This document shows positions 1 to 6,782 of a stretch of 9,887 nt of DNA, in pieces (position 1 is the stretch's first letter; each line of letters begins with the position of its first letter). The notes beneath the pieces are model-generated. The model made no database searches. It was not told the origin of the DNA and worked only from the letters and a program-made list of their open reading frames with translations. A program made the translations under genes and the position numbers. The stretch comes from Calditrichia bacterium (lineage in GTDB: Bacteria > Calditrichota > Calditrichia > Calditrichales > Calditrichaceae). Location of the stretch: assembly GCA_027039465.1 (NCBI GenBank), contig JALWEA010000249.1:1-9887 (forward strand), in the 5' to 3' direction.

Positions 1-11
1 TTAAATTCCAT
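1..11 (-). CDS. Start of a divergent minus-strand gene, cut by window edge
   Basis: Reading the minus strand, a strong Shine-Dalgarno GGAGG (complement of 19-23) stands 7 bases before an ATG at 11-9, which then runs off the left edge after ATG GAA TTT (Met-Glu-Phe). No product can be named from three codons. The ideal ribosome-site spacing is the only evidence, so this is a prediction of a start, not of a function. If right, 12-154 is a divergent promoter region shared with the helicase gene. Confidence 0.45.
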
Positions 12-89
12 GGTCTTTCCTCCAATTTACCCGTGACTAATTTATGAATTTTAGGGCAAATTTAAAAACCGGAGTTTGCTTATTGTCTT

Positions 90-118
90 TTGCTAATTAG
101 TAGGGACATTTCTAAATT
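90..118 (+). promoter_or_regulatory. Possible sigma-70-like promoter for the RecQ-family gene
   Basis: TTGCTA (90-95) and TAAATT (113-118) are separated by 17 bases. Each hexamer matches the consensus at 4 of 6 positions, and the pair lies just upstream of the helicase start. In AT-rich DNA such matches are common, and the promoter rules of this lineage are not known, so support is weak. Confidence 0.18.
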
Positions 119-154
119 AAAAAAGTTACAAAAACATTGGAAAAGAAGAAAAAT

Positions 155-1597
155 ATGGAATTAACAAGCGCTTTAAAAAAATATTTTGGCTACGATCGTT
201 TTCGCGAACCGCAGGAAGAAATCATTCGTCATGTTTTGCAAGGTAAGCACGCTTTGGTCATCATGCCCACCGGCTCGGGCAAATCCATCCTTTACCAACT
301 GCCCGCCCTTTTGCTGCCGGATTTAACACTGGTCATTTCGCCTTTGATCGCCCTGATGAAAGATCAGGTGGATGCCCTGCGTAAAAAAGGCATTGACGCC
401 ACTTTTGTCAATGCTTCTCTAACTAGGAAAGAACGCGAGAAACGCTACGAGGAAATTCGGCAGGGCAAATACAAACTCCTTTACGTAACTCCGGAACGCT
501 TTCGCAAAGAAGATTTTGTGGAAATCATTAAGTCGCGCACGATCAGCCTGTTTGCAGTAGATGAAGCCCACTGCATCAGTGAATGGGGCCATGATTTTCG
601 ACCGGATTACACCCGTTTGGGCGATATTCGGGAGCTATTGGGCAACCCGACGACCATTGCCTTAACCGCCACGGCAACACCCTCCGTTCAGCAAGACATC
701 ATTCAACAATTGCATTTAAGCGATGTGCGCATTTTCCACGAAGGCATTGATCGGCCCAATTTGTTCCTGGGCGTTAAGGATGTTTGGGAAGAGGAAGAGA
801 AGTTAAACATCATTCTTGATTACATCAAGAATCTGAAAAGCGGTTCGGGCATCGTTTATTTTTCGCTGATTAAAGACTTGTTGAGGATGAGCGAACGCTT
901 GCGTAAAGCCAAAGTGCCGCATTTGGTGTACCACGGGAAGCTAAGTTCCGGCGTGCGTAAAAGCATTCAGAACCAATTCATGCAAAACGATCGACAGGTG
1001 GTGCTGGCCACCAACGCTTTTGGCATGGGTATCGATAAGCCGGATATCCGCTTTGTGCTGCATGCCCAAATTCCGGGTTCGTTGGAATCGTATTATCAGG
1101 AAATCGGGCGTGCCGGACGGGACGAACAACGTTCGGATTGCATTTTGTTGTACGATCAGCAGGATTTAAACATTCAATTGGAATTCATTCGCTGGAATAA
1201 TCCTTCGGCGGATTTTTTTCATCGCGCCTACCAGATTCTGCACGATCATTTGGAAGAAGTAAATGCCATGGGCATGGACTATTTCAAAGAGCAGCTGACC
1301 TTTAAAAATCGGCATGACTTTCGGGCGGAAACGGTGCTGGCTTTGTTTGATCGTTGGGGCGTAACCGTCGGCAGTATTGAGGACAAGAATTTACAGTTGA
1401 TCGGCGAGCTGCCGGAGCAATGGCTGGACGAGGAACATTTGGAGCGCAAGCTGAAAAACGAACAACAGCAGTTGTACAAAATGATGCAATACGCCAAACT
1501 GGAAACCTGCCGCAAAGCCTATATTCACGAATACTTCGGCTTAGAGCACGGCGATTATTGCGGCGCATGCGATAATTGTTTGAAGGAAGAGCGGTAA
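155..1597 (+). CDS. recQ: Short RecQ-family ATP-dependent DNA helicase
   Basis: Superfamily 2 3'-5' DNA helicase, expected to unwind branched or recombination intermediates in the cytoplasm. An in-frame TTG at 137 would give 486 residues but has no ribosome site. ATG at 155 (residue 7 of that frame) follows a weak GA-rich stretch and fits the family N-terminus better, giving 480 residues. Numbering from the TTG: motif 0 around F22-R23...Q26; Walker A with GSGKS at 46-50; DEAH 142-145 followed by the RecQ aromatic-rich loop to 158; LTATATP 176-182; motif V 290-301; motif VI GRAGRD 324-329. A C-terminal four-Cys zinc module uses C458, C475, C478 and C481. About 100 residues (350-455) separate the helicase core from the zinc module, and the protein ends there, with no HRDC domain. 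This resembles the short RecS-like branch rather than the roughly 610-residue E. coli RecQ. The helicase call is firm; the subfamily is inferred. Confidence 0.95.
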   Translation: MELTSALKKYFGYDRFREPQEEIIRHVLQGKHALVIMPTGSGKSILYQLPALLLPDLTLVISPLIALMKDQVDALRKKGIDATFVNASLTRKEREKRYEEIRQGKYKLLYVTPERFRKEDFVEIIKSRTISLFAVDEAHCISEWGHDFRPDYTRLGDIRELLGNPTTIALTATATPSVQQDIIQQLHLSDVRIFHEGIDRPNLFLGVKDVWEEEEKLNIILDYIKNLKSGSGIVYFSLIKDLLRMSERLRKAKVPHLVYHGKLSSGVRKSIQNQFMQNDRQVVLATNAFGMGIDKPDIRFVLHAQIPGSLESYYQEIGRAGRDEQRSDCILLYDQQDLNIQLEFIRWNNPSADFFHRAYQILHDHLEEVNAMGMDYFKEQLTFKNRHDFRAETVLALFDRWGVTVGSIEDKNLQLIGELPEQWLDEEHLERKLKNEQQQLYKMMQYAKLETCRKAYIHEYFGLEHGDYCGACDNCLKEER

Positions 1598-1723
1598 ACG
1601 GAATGAGGGAAAAAGCGATGCTTGAAGCAAGACTTTCTTTTATTCCCGCAATCTAACCCCTTGAAATTAGCTTCTCAGTTGCCTATTTTATTTGAGTCCG
1701 TTTTATAAGGCAAAATCCGTATT

Positions 1724-4201
1724 ATGTCCAAACCGTTACGCAAAATCTATCTTTTCTTTGCCGTATGTTCCTTGTTGATGGCATTGCTGGCTACGTTTAT
1801 AGTCTCTCAAAAAATCTTGCCGTATCGTTTAAAATTAGTTGTTAATAATGAGTTGGATTGCAAAACGTTGGGGCGTTTTATTTTTTACGATTTGGATCAT
1901 GACGGCTTCAAAGAACGGATTGAAATGCTTAAGGAGCCGTTGGATCATTATTATTACATCAAAATCTATCAGGATTATAAACACGGGCTGATCGATCAAT
2001 TTAATTTTAGCCATGAAATCGTCTTCTACGATCCGGTTTTTTATGACATAAACCGTGACGGATGGGATGATTTGTTTGTTTTTTCAAACAACGATGACTC
2101 GCTTTACCTAACGATTATTGATGTCCGTCATGTAAAATTTCTGCAAAAAGAACGACCAATTTTGGCTGCCTCGCCAAAACGAAAAGGAAAAAAATGGGAC
2201 ATTCATTCCATCATTGCTCATTTTACGGATTTAAAGAATACGGGGCATCCGCAATTGCTAATGTCTTTAAGTACGGGCTATGCCAAGCTGCCGCGCTGCT
2301 TATGTTTGTATGATTTGCAACATCATAAAATCACCCGAAGATTTGATCATCACATGGGGGCGGCTCAATGTGCTGTTACGGATCTGAACAAAGACGGTTT
2401 CAAAGAGATTGCTCTCGTTTCGGTTGCAACCAATAATTTCCCGCCGGATGTGCCACTCAGTGATGCCTATTCCTGGTTTGTTTTATTGGATCATCAATTC
2501 CATTACCTAAAACCACCTCTCAAATTGGGAGGGAAATTCACAGGGACCGCCGTACAAACAATTGCAAATAACGGGCAAAATAATCTGTTAATCTGGCATG
2601 TAAGAAATAAAAGCGAGTTTATGATTGTTGATTCCACATTTCGAGTAATAGCGGAAAAAGAATTTGAAAGGCGTATCCGAAGTTATGTTCTTGACAAACA
2701 GACAAACCCGCCCGAGATCATTGCCACATTACAAGGCGGCTATGTTGCGACCCTTGATGCGCGATTAAACCCTCTTTCCCAAAAAGAAATAAAAGGGGTT
2801 CGGGATATTTTTTATATTAGTAAAAGCGGGAATTTTATCGGTGATGAAAAATCCGAATATTTCTGTTATGATAAAAGCGCCTTCTATCTTTTTGATCGTT
2901 CCTGGCAATTACTAGCCAAATATCCGCTTCAAAAAAGCATATACATTAGAGACATTTATTTGCTGCCAAAATCGGGAAAAGCTGTTCCTGATATTGTGGT
3001 CGCTGTGGCTAATGGTTTTATCCTGTTCAAAATAGTCCCTGAAATTTTATATCATAAGATGACCTATCTTTTTCTTTCGATTTTAATCGGTATTTTTGCG
3101 ATTCTTACGGGCGGTTTTTGGATCATTGAAAAAATCAGACAATATGTTTTGGCCTTTTTCTTTTTACTCAGGCAATCGGATAATGCCATTGTCCTACTCG
3201 ATTATCGAGGGCGCATCATATCGGTAAACCAAAAAGTTAATCGATTTTTAAGGTTGGAAGTTCCCATCGGCAGAGGGGATCATTTCAAAGACGGTTTTAA
3301 GCAGCGACCGGAAATTGTGAAATTATTGGAAGACATTCTAAACAAGCCGGAGCAAATCCAGAAGCAATTTTCTTTTGAAGATGCTCAAAATACATTTGTC
3401 GGTTCAGTTACCGTTACCCCGTTTTTCAGCCTCTTTAATTTCGTATTTTCCTATTTGATCGAGATAAAAGACAGCACGGAACAAGTATTATTGGAACGCC
3501 AACGCAACTGGCAGCGCAACGTGCGTAAAATGGTACACGATATTAAAACGCCTATCGCCGGAGTTCAGTTAAAATTACAAATGCTTTACCAGAAAATGGC
3601 GGATAAAAATTGCGACGGTCGGGAAGATGTTTGTCAGGAGTTGGAAGAAGCGCATGCGGAGCTGAAGCGCATTCGCAATATTGCACAGGAATTTTTAAAA
3701 TTCAGCGATCTGGAAAAATTGTCTGTTTCCGAAACCAATCTCGCGAATTTGCTCGGACGCGCCCTTGCACCTTTTGAGTTTTTTAAAAACGATCGGCTGG
3801 CCATTGATGTCAAAATCGATCCGCATTTACCGCAAACGGTTTATTGGGATGAACGACAAATCGAGTTGCTTTTACATATTTTGATCGAAAACGCCATTGA
3901 TGCGGTACAGGGTGAAGGTAAAATCAACATTGAGGTCAAACCTGGAGCCAAGATTAAAAAATCGGCACAGCCTTGGATTGAATTCCGAATTCAGGATAAC
4001 GGCGTCGGCATTCGCCGCGATATTCGGGATAAAATTTTCGAACCGCATTTTAGCACCAAGCAGGAAGGCAGCGGCATGGGCTTGTCGTTTGCAAAACACA
4101 TTGTTCAGCAGCATGGGGGTGAGATTGAGTTTTTCTCCGATGAAAAGAGCGGCACGTTGTTTATTATTCGTCTTCCGGCAAAAGTTACGGCATCGGCATA
4201 A
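1724..4201 (+). CDS. Membrane sensor histidine kinase with FG-GAP/VCBS-like periplasmic sensor and PAS domain
   Basis: An 825-residue two-component sensor. A membrane segment at about 8-27 and a second at about 447-468 bracket a predicted periplasmic region of about 420 residues. That region holds three DxDxDG-type calcium-loop repeats: D56-L-D-H-D-G61, D108-I-N-R-D-G113 and D219-L-N-K-D-G224. These are typical of FG-GAP/VCBS (integrin-like) propeller blades, so it may sense Ca2+, a glycan or a surface protein (inference). Residues 480-585 look like a PAS domain, followed by a coiled linker. The phospho-acceptor H-box is H605-D-I-K-T-P610. The ATPase has N-box N723, G1 D758-N-G-V-G762, F-box F772/F776 and G2 G782-S-G-M-G-L787. 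All kinase signature residues are intact. The start has only a weak AAGG (1707-1710) 13 bases upstream. The sensor-coding half is visibly more AT-rich than the transmitter half. The likely partner is the sigma-54 regulator that follows. Confidence 0.9.
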   Translation: MSKPLRKIYLFFAVCSLLMALLATFIVSQKILPYRLKLVVNNELDCKTLGRFIFYDLDHDGFKERIEMLKEPLDHYYYIKIYQDYKHGLIDQFNFSHEIVFYDPVFYDINRDGWDDLFVFSNNDDSLYLTIIDVRHVKFLQKERPILAASPKRKGKKWDIHSIIAHFTDLKNTGHPQLLMSLSTGYAKLPRCLCLYDLQHHKITRRFDHHMGAAQCAVTDLNKDGFKEIALVSVATNNFPPDVPLSDAYSWFVLLDHQFHYLKPPLKLGGKFTGTAVQTIANNGQNNLLIWHVRNKSEFMIVDSTFRVIAEKEFERRIRSYVLDKQTNPPEIIATLQGGYVATLDARLNPLSQKEIKGVRDIFYISKSGNFIGDEKSEYFCYDKSAFYLFDRSWQLLAKYPLQKSIYIRDIYLLPKSGKAVPDIVVAVANGFILFKIVPEILYHKMTYLFLSILIGIFAILTGGFWIIEKIRQYVLAFFFLLRQSDNAIVLLDYRGRIISVNQKVNRFLRLEVPIGRGDHFKDGFKQRPEIVKLLEDILNKPEQIQKQFSFEDAQNTFVGSVTVTPFFSLFNFVFSYLIEIKDSTEQVLLERQRNWQRNVRKMVHDIKTPIAGVQLKLQMLYQKMADKNCDGREDVCQELEEAHAELKRIRNIAQEFLKFSDLEKLSVSETNLANLLGRALAPFEFFKNDRLAIDVKIDPHLPQTVYWDERQIELLLHILIENAIDAVQGEGKINIEVKPGAKIKKSAQPWIEFRIQDNGVGIRRDIRDKIFEPHFSTKQEGSGMGLSFAKHIVQQHGGEIEFFSDEKSGTLFIIRLPAKVTASA

Positions 4202-4212
4202 CGCCTCTATCC

Positions 4213-4241
4213 TGCAACATTCAAAGGTCCAATATGTTGCA
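4213..4241. repeat. 8-bp inverted repeat just after the kinase stop
   Basis: TGCAACAT (4213-4220) and ATGTTGCA (4234-4241) are perfect reverse complements around a 13-base loop, starting 12 bases after the kinase stop codon. RNA from this region could fold into a hairpin, but no T-run follows. It may be a factor-dependent terminator, an RNA-stability element, or an operator read as DNA. Confidence 0.4.
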
Positions 4242-4337
4242 AAGATGAAACAAAGAATATTTCGAATCAATTGCTTTCAGGATTGGACAAATGGTTGTGT
4301 TGTAGATTATTGGGGAGATCATGGGCTTATGGTTTGA

Positions 4338-4361
4338 CACTTTGCAATGGATGGCAAAGTG
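4338..4361. repeat. 8-bp inverted repeat upstream of the regulator gene
   Basis: CACTTTGC (4338-4345) and GCAAAGTG (4354-4361) are perfect reverse complements with an 8-base spacer. The centre-to-centre distance is 16 bases, about 1.5 helical turns, and the left arm overlaps a TTGACA hexamer at 4334-4339. Either a hairpin or a dimeric protein-binding site is possible; the sequence alone cannot decide. Confidence 0.35.
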
Positions 4362-4444
4362 AAATAGGAAAATAAGATTATGTCCTATATTTTGAAAAAA
4401 CATATTTAAGCTATTGATTTTTGAATAGTAATTTTTGTATTTAA

Positions 4445-4502
4445 ACCCACCCCCCTTCCCCCTCCCTGCGGCCGCAGGGAGGGGGAGTTAGAGAGGGTGG
4501 GT
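4445..4502. repeat. GC-rich palindrome with outer inverted repeat, REP-like element
   Basis: A perfect 28-bp palindrome spans 4458-4485: CCCCCTCCCTGCGG and its exact reverse complement, meeting at the NotI-type octamer GCGGCCGC (4468-4475). The T4457-A4486 pair extends it. Outside it, ACCCACCC (4445-4452) pairs with GGGTGGGT (4495-4502), so the whole 58-base unit can fold as a two-tier stem. One strand is C-rich and the other G-rich on each side. The surrounding DNA is strongly AT-rich, so the block stands out. It looks like a dispersed REP or MITE-type unit, or a bidirectional transcription barrier. No long T-run adjoins the stem for classic intrinsic termination. Confidence 0.75.
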
Positions 4503-4607
4503 CAAAAGAATGCATTTTTTTACCACAAATTCCAGTGTTAAGGGCATAATCATTAAAATTCCGTTGGAATAATTTTTGTTCATCCCTTTAAACAGCACAA
4601 ATTATTT

Positions 4608-4614
4608 GGGGGAG
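4608..4614 (+). promoter_or_regulatory. Ribosome binding site deciding the regulator start
   Basis: GGGGGAG (4608-4614) ends 3 bases before ATG 4618. The spacing is short, but this is the only purine-rich site in the area. It favours ATG 4618 over an in-frame TTG at 4576, which has no such site and would add 14 residues ahead of the receiver-domain start. Confidence 0.6.
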
Positions 4615-4617
4615 CTC

Positions 4618-5970
4618 ATGTACAATGTTCTGGCCATTGATGATGACATTAATTTTTTAAAAAATTTAACATCCGTATTACGCTATAATAATTACAGAAC
4701 CCAAACCGCTAATAATCCTTTTGAGGTAATAAACTTACTTCAAAAGGAACGTTTCCATTGTGTTTTGCTGGATGTTCAAATGCCTGGCATGGACGGGCTT
4801 TCTTTACTCAAAGAAATCAAAGAACGTTTTCCCGCCATTCCGGTTATCATGGTTTCCGGGCGCAGTACTTTGGCCGTGGCCGTTAAAGCCATTAAGCAGG
4901 GCGCATTCGATTTCCTAGAAAAGGGGGCCGACCTTGATCGCCTGCTGATTACACTCAATAACGCCATAGAATTTTACAACTGGCAAAAGGAACGGGATGT
5001 ACTCATCAATGAATTGATCGGTCAATATCGAATGGTTGGTCAGAGCTCGGCCATGAAAAAAATCTTTAATCAGATCGATTTTGTGGCGCCAACGGACAGC
5101 ACGGTTTTAATTACCGGAGAAACTGGCGTCGGCAAGGAATTGATCGCCAGGGCGGTTCAGTTAAAAAGCAAAAGATCGACCAAGCCGTTTATCCGGATTA
5201 ATTGTGCGGCTATTCCCGAAACACTGATTGAAAGCACCTTTTTCGGTCATAAGAAAGGCAGCTTTACCGGGGCCGTAAAGGATCAGCCGGGAAAATTCGA
5301 ATTGGCCGACGGCGGAACCATATTTTTGGATGAAATCGGTGAATTGCCCGTGCAGGCTCAGGCCAAGTTATTGAATGTATTGCAAGACGGAGAGATCGAA
5401 ACCATCGGCGCAACCGAGAGCAAAAAGGTGGACGTTCGGGTCATAGCCGCCACCAATAAGGATTTAAACGCATTGATGGCCGAGAAAAAATTCAGGGAGG
5501 ATTTATTCCATCGCCTGAATGTCTTTCATATTCATGTGCCTCCTCTACGGGAACGAATCAAAGATATTCCTTTGTTGGTTGACCATTACCTGAAATTTTA
5601 TGCCGAAGAATACAATAAAAAGATCTTGGGAATTTCTCCCGAAGGACTAAATATTTTGCTGGAATACGATTGGCCTGGTAATGTGCGCACTTTGAAAAAT
5701 ATTCTCAGCCGGGCGGTCATGTTTGCCCGGAGCAACATCATTTCGTCCGAAGAAATCTCTTTGGCGCTTGAGATGGACGATCATAAAACATGGTATTCCG
5801 GGAAGTCGATGAGCTTATCGGAATTTCTTGAGTTTCAGGAGAAGCATTTTTTGCGGCAGACGTTGCTTATGTGTAACGGAAACAAGCAGATGGCCGCACA
5901 AAAATTAAACGTTGACCGGGCGACTCTTTGGCGAAAATTGAAAAAGTACCGCTTGGATTTTGAATCGTGA
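4618..5970 (+). CDS. NtrC-type sigma-54-dependent response regulator
   Basis: A 450-residue transcription activator with the usual three domains. Receiver, about 1-120: acidic pocket D8-D9-D10, phospho-acceptor D52 in the LLDVQMPGMDG context, S80, and conserved K102. The Pro that normally follows this Lys is Gly103. AAA+ domain, about 140-375: Walker A GETGVGKE 167-174, sigma-54 contact loop GSFTGA 214-219 (usually GAFTGA), Walker B D238-E239 in GGTIFLDEIGELP, arginine residues R293 and R299, and sensor II WPGNVR 352-357 followed by TLKN instead of the common ELEN. A C-terminal Fis-type helix-turn-helix lies at about 411-447. All key ATPase residues are present, so it should be active when phosphorylated, remodelling RNA polymerase-sigma-54 at -24/-12 promoters. 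The partner kinase is most likely the upstream sensor. Its target genes cannot be read from the window with confidence. Confidence 0.95.
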   Translation: MYNVLAIDDDINFLKNLTSVLRYNNYRTQTANNPFEVINLLQKERFHCVLLDVQMPGMDGLSLLKEIKERFPAIPVIMVSGRSTLAVAVKAIKQGAFDFLEKGADLDRLLITLNNAIEFYNWQKERDVLINELIGQYRMVGQSSAMKKIFNQIDFVAPTDSTVLITGETGVGKELIARAVQLKSKRSTKPFIRINCAAIPETLIESTFFGHKKGSFTGAVKDQPGKFELADGGTIFLDEIGELPVQAQAKLLNVLQDGEIETIGATESKKVDVRVIAATNKDLNALMAEKKFREDLFHRLNVFHIHVPPLRERIKDIPLLVDHYLKFYAEEYNKKILGISPEGLNILLEYDWPGNVRTLKNILSRAVMFARSNIISSEEISLALEMDDHKTWYSGKSMSLSEFLEFQEKHFLRQTLLMCNGNKQMAAQKLNVDRATLWRKLKKYRLDFES

Positions 5971-6081
5971 AAAAATTTGTGGCGTTAGCGGAAGAGGCGG
6001 GCTTGGTAATGCGAAACGTTTACAAACCAGCCAGATAAGGCAAAAAATGTATGAGTTTTATTTTAAAAAAGGTTTATAATA

Positions 6082-6780
6082 ATGAGTGAAATTTACAATA
6101 TTTATTGCGATGAAAGTTGCCATCTTGAGAATGATAAACAAACGGTGATGGTCTTAGGAGCTGTTTGGTGTCCGCTGGAAAAAAAAGATGAAATTTTCAG
6201 GAGAATTAAAGAAATAAAAATAAAACATGGTTTAAGTAGCTCATTTGAAATAAAATGGACAAAAGTTTCGCCAGCAAAAACGCAGTTCTATCTTGATATT
6301 ATGGATTATTTCTTTGATGACGATGATCTGCATTTTAGAGTAATCATCATTCCTGATAAAAATAAACTAACTCATGAAATTTATAGCCAAACCCATGACG
6401 AATTTTATTATAAAATGTATTTTGATATGTTAAAGGTGATCTTAAAACCGCAAGCCAAATATAGAATTTATTTAGACTACAAAGATACTAGAGGGGCAGA
6501 AAAAGTAAAACGCTTACATGATGTTTTGAGTAATAATTTGTATGATTTTTCTCGTCAAATCATTGAACGTGTTCAAACCGTTAATTCAAAAGAAGTACAG
6601 CTTATTCAACTTGCTGATTTATTAATCGGAGCTATATCTTATGTTAACAGAGGATTATCCTCTAATTCTGCAAAAGTAAAATTAGTTAATAGAATGTCTA
6701 ATCGATCTGGATATTCTCTAAAAAGAACGACTCTTTTACAGGAAGAAAAAGTTAACATCTTTCGATGGAGGGCCAGGTAA
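6082..6780 (+). CDS. DUF3800 domain protein
   Basis: A 232-residue soluble protein with the features of the uncharacterised DUF3800 family: an N-terminal strand ending in the acidic D10-E11-S12, a second acidic strand around E56-I-K-W59, D132 in IYLDYKD, and a C-terminal IQLADLLIGAI helix with D179. The spaced acidic residues suggest an RNase H-like metal-dependent nuclease fold; that is inference, as the family function is not established to my knowledge. There is no signal peptide or membrane segment. ATG 6082 has AAAAAAGG (6065-6072) 9 bases upstream. It is followed after 2 bases by another small gene, so the two are probably one operon. Base composition is low in GC (hand counts of 19/60 in two sampled lines) against about half GC in the regulator AAA+ region and the propeller gene, which suggests acquisition by transfer. 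Confidence 0.8.
   Translation: MSEIYNIYCDESCHLENDKQTVMVLGAVWCPLEKKDEIFRRIKEIKIKHGLSSSFEIKWTKVSPAKTQFYLDIMDYFFDDDDLHFRVIIIPDKNKLTHEIYSQTHDEFYYKMYFDMLKVILKPQAKYRIYLDYKDTRGAEKVKRLHDVLSNNLYDFSRQIIERVQTVNSKEVQLIQLADLLIGAISYVNRGLSSNSAKVKLVNRMSNRSGYSLKRTTLLQEEKVNIFRWRAR
6767..6772 (+). promoter_or_regulatory. Ribosome binding site inside the end of the DUF3800 gene
   Basis: GGAGGG at 6767-6772, with a further AGG at 6775-6777, lies inside the last codons of the DUF3800 gene and serves ATG 6783. It overlaps the alternative in-frame ATG 6765, so the latter is unlikely to be the true start. Placing the site in the upstream gene points to coupled translation of the pair. Confidence 0.6.
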
Positions 6781-6782
6781 AA

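Larger units (their letters stand above)
4202..4617. other. 416-base gap between kinase and response regulator, rich in inverted repeats
   Basis: No credible gene is seen here. The gap holds three separate inverted repeats (4213-4241, 4338-4361, 4445-4502), listed individually. None is followed by a clean plus-strand T-run, so none is a textbook intrinsic terminator. A perfect TTGACA lies at 4334-4339 but has no good -10 at normal spacing. The size of the gap suggests the regulator may be transcribed from its own promoter as well as, or instead of, from the kinase promoter. Confidence 0.6.

Noticed and set aside
1607..1622. GG-N10-GC sigma-54-like match upstream of the kinase gene
   Set aside because: Matches only GG and an ATGC -12 element; a similar chance match occurs at 5999-6012, showing how often this pattern arises.
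1705..1715. 11-base identity ATAAGGCAAAA shared with 6035-6045
   Set aside because: An 11-mer repeat is expected by chance in a 10-kb window, and both lie in AT-rich start regions.
3897..4337. A 146-codon plus-strand frame overlapping the end of the kinase gene
   Set aside because: It lies in another frame across the conserved ATPase domain of the kinase, and its sequence has no family features.
4330..4346. TGG...TTGCA resembling a sigma-54 promoter ahead of the regulator
   Set aside because: The GG-to-GC spacing is 11 rather than the strictly required 10.
6075..6080. Perfect TATAAT just before the DUF3800 start
   Set aside because: It is 1 base from the start codon, too close for a normal leader, and has no -35 partner.
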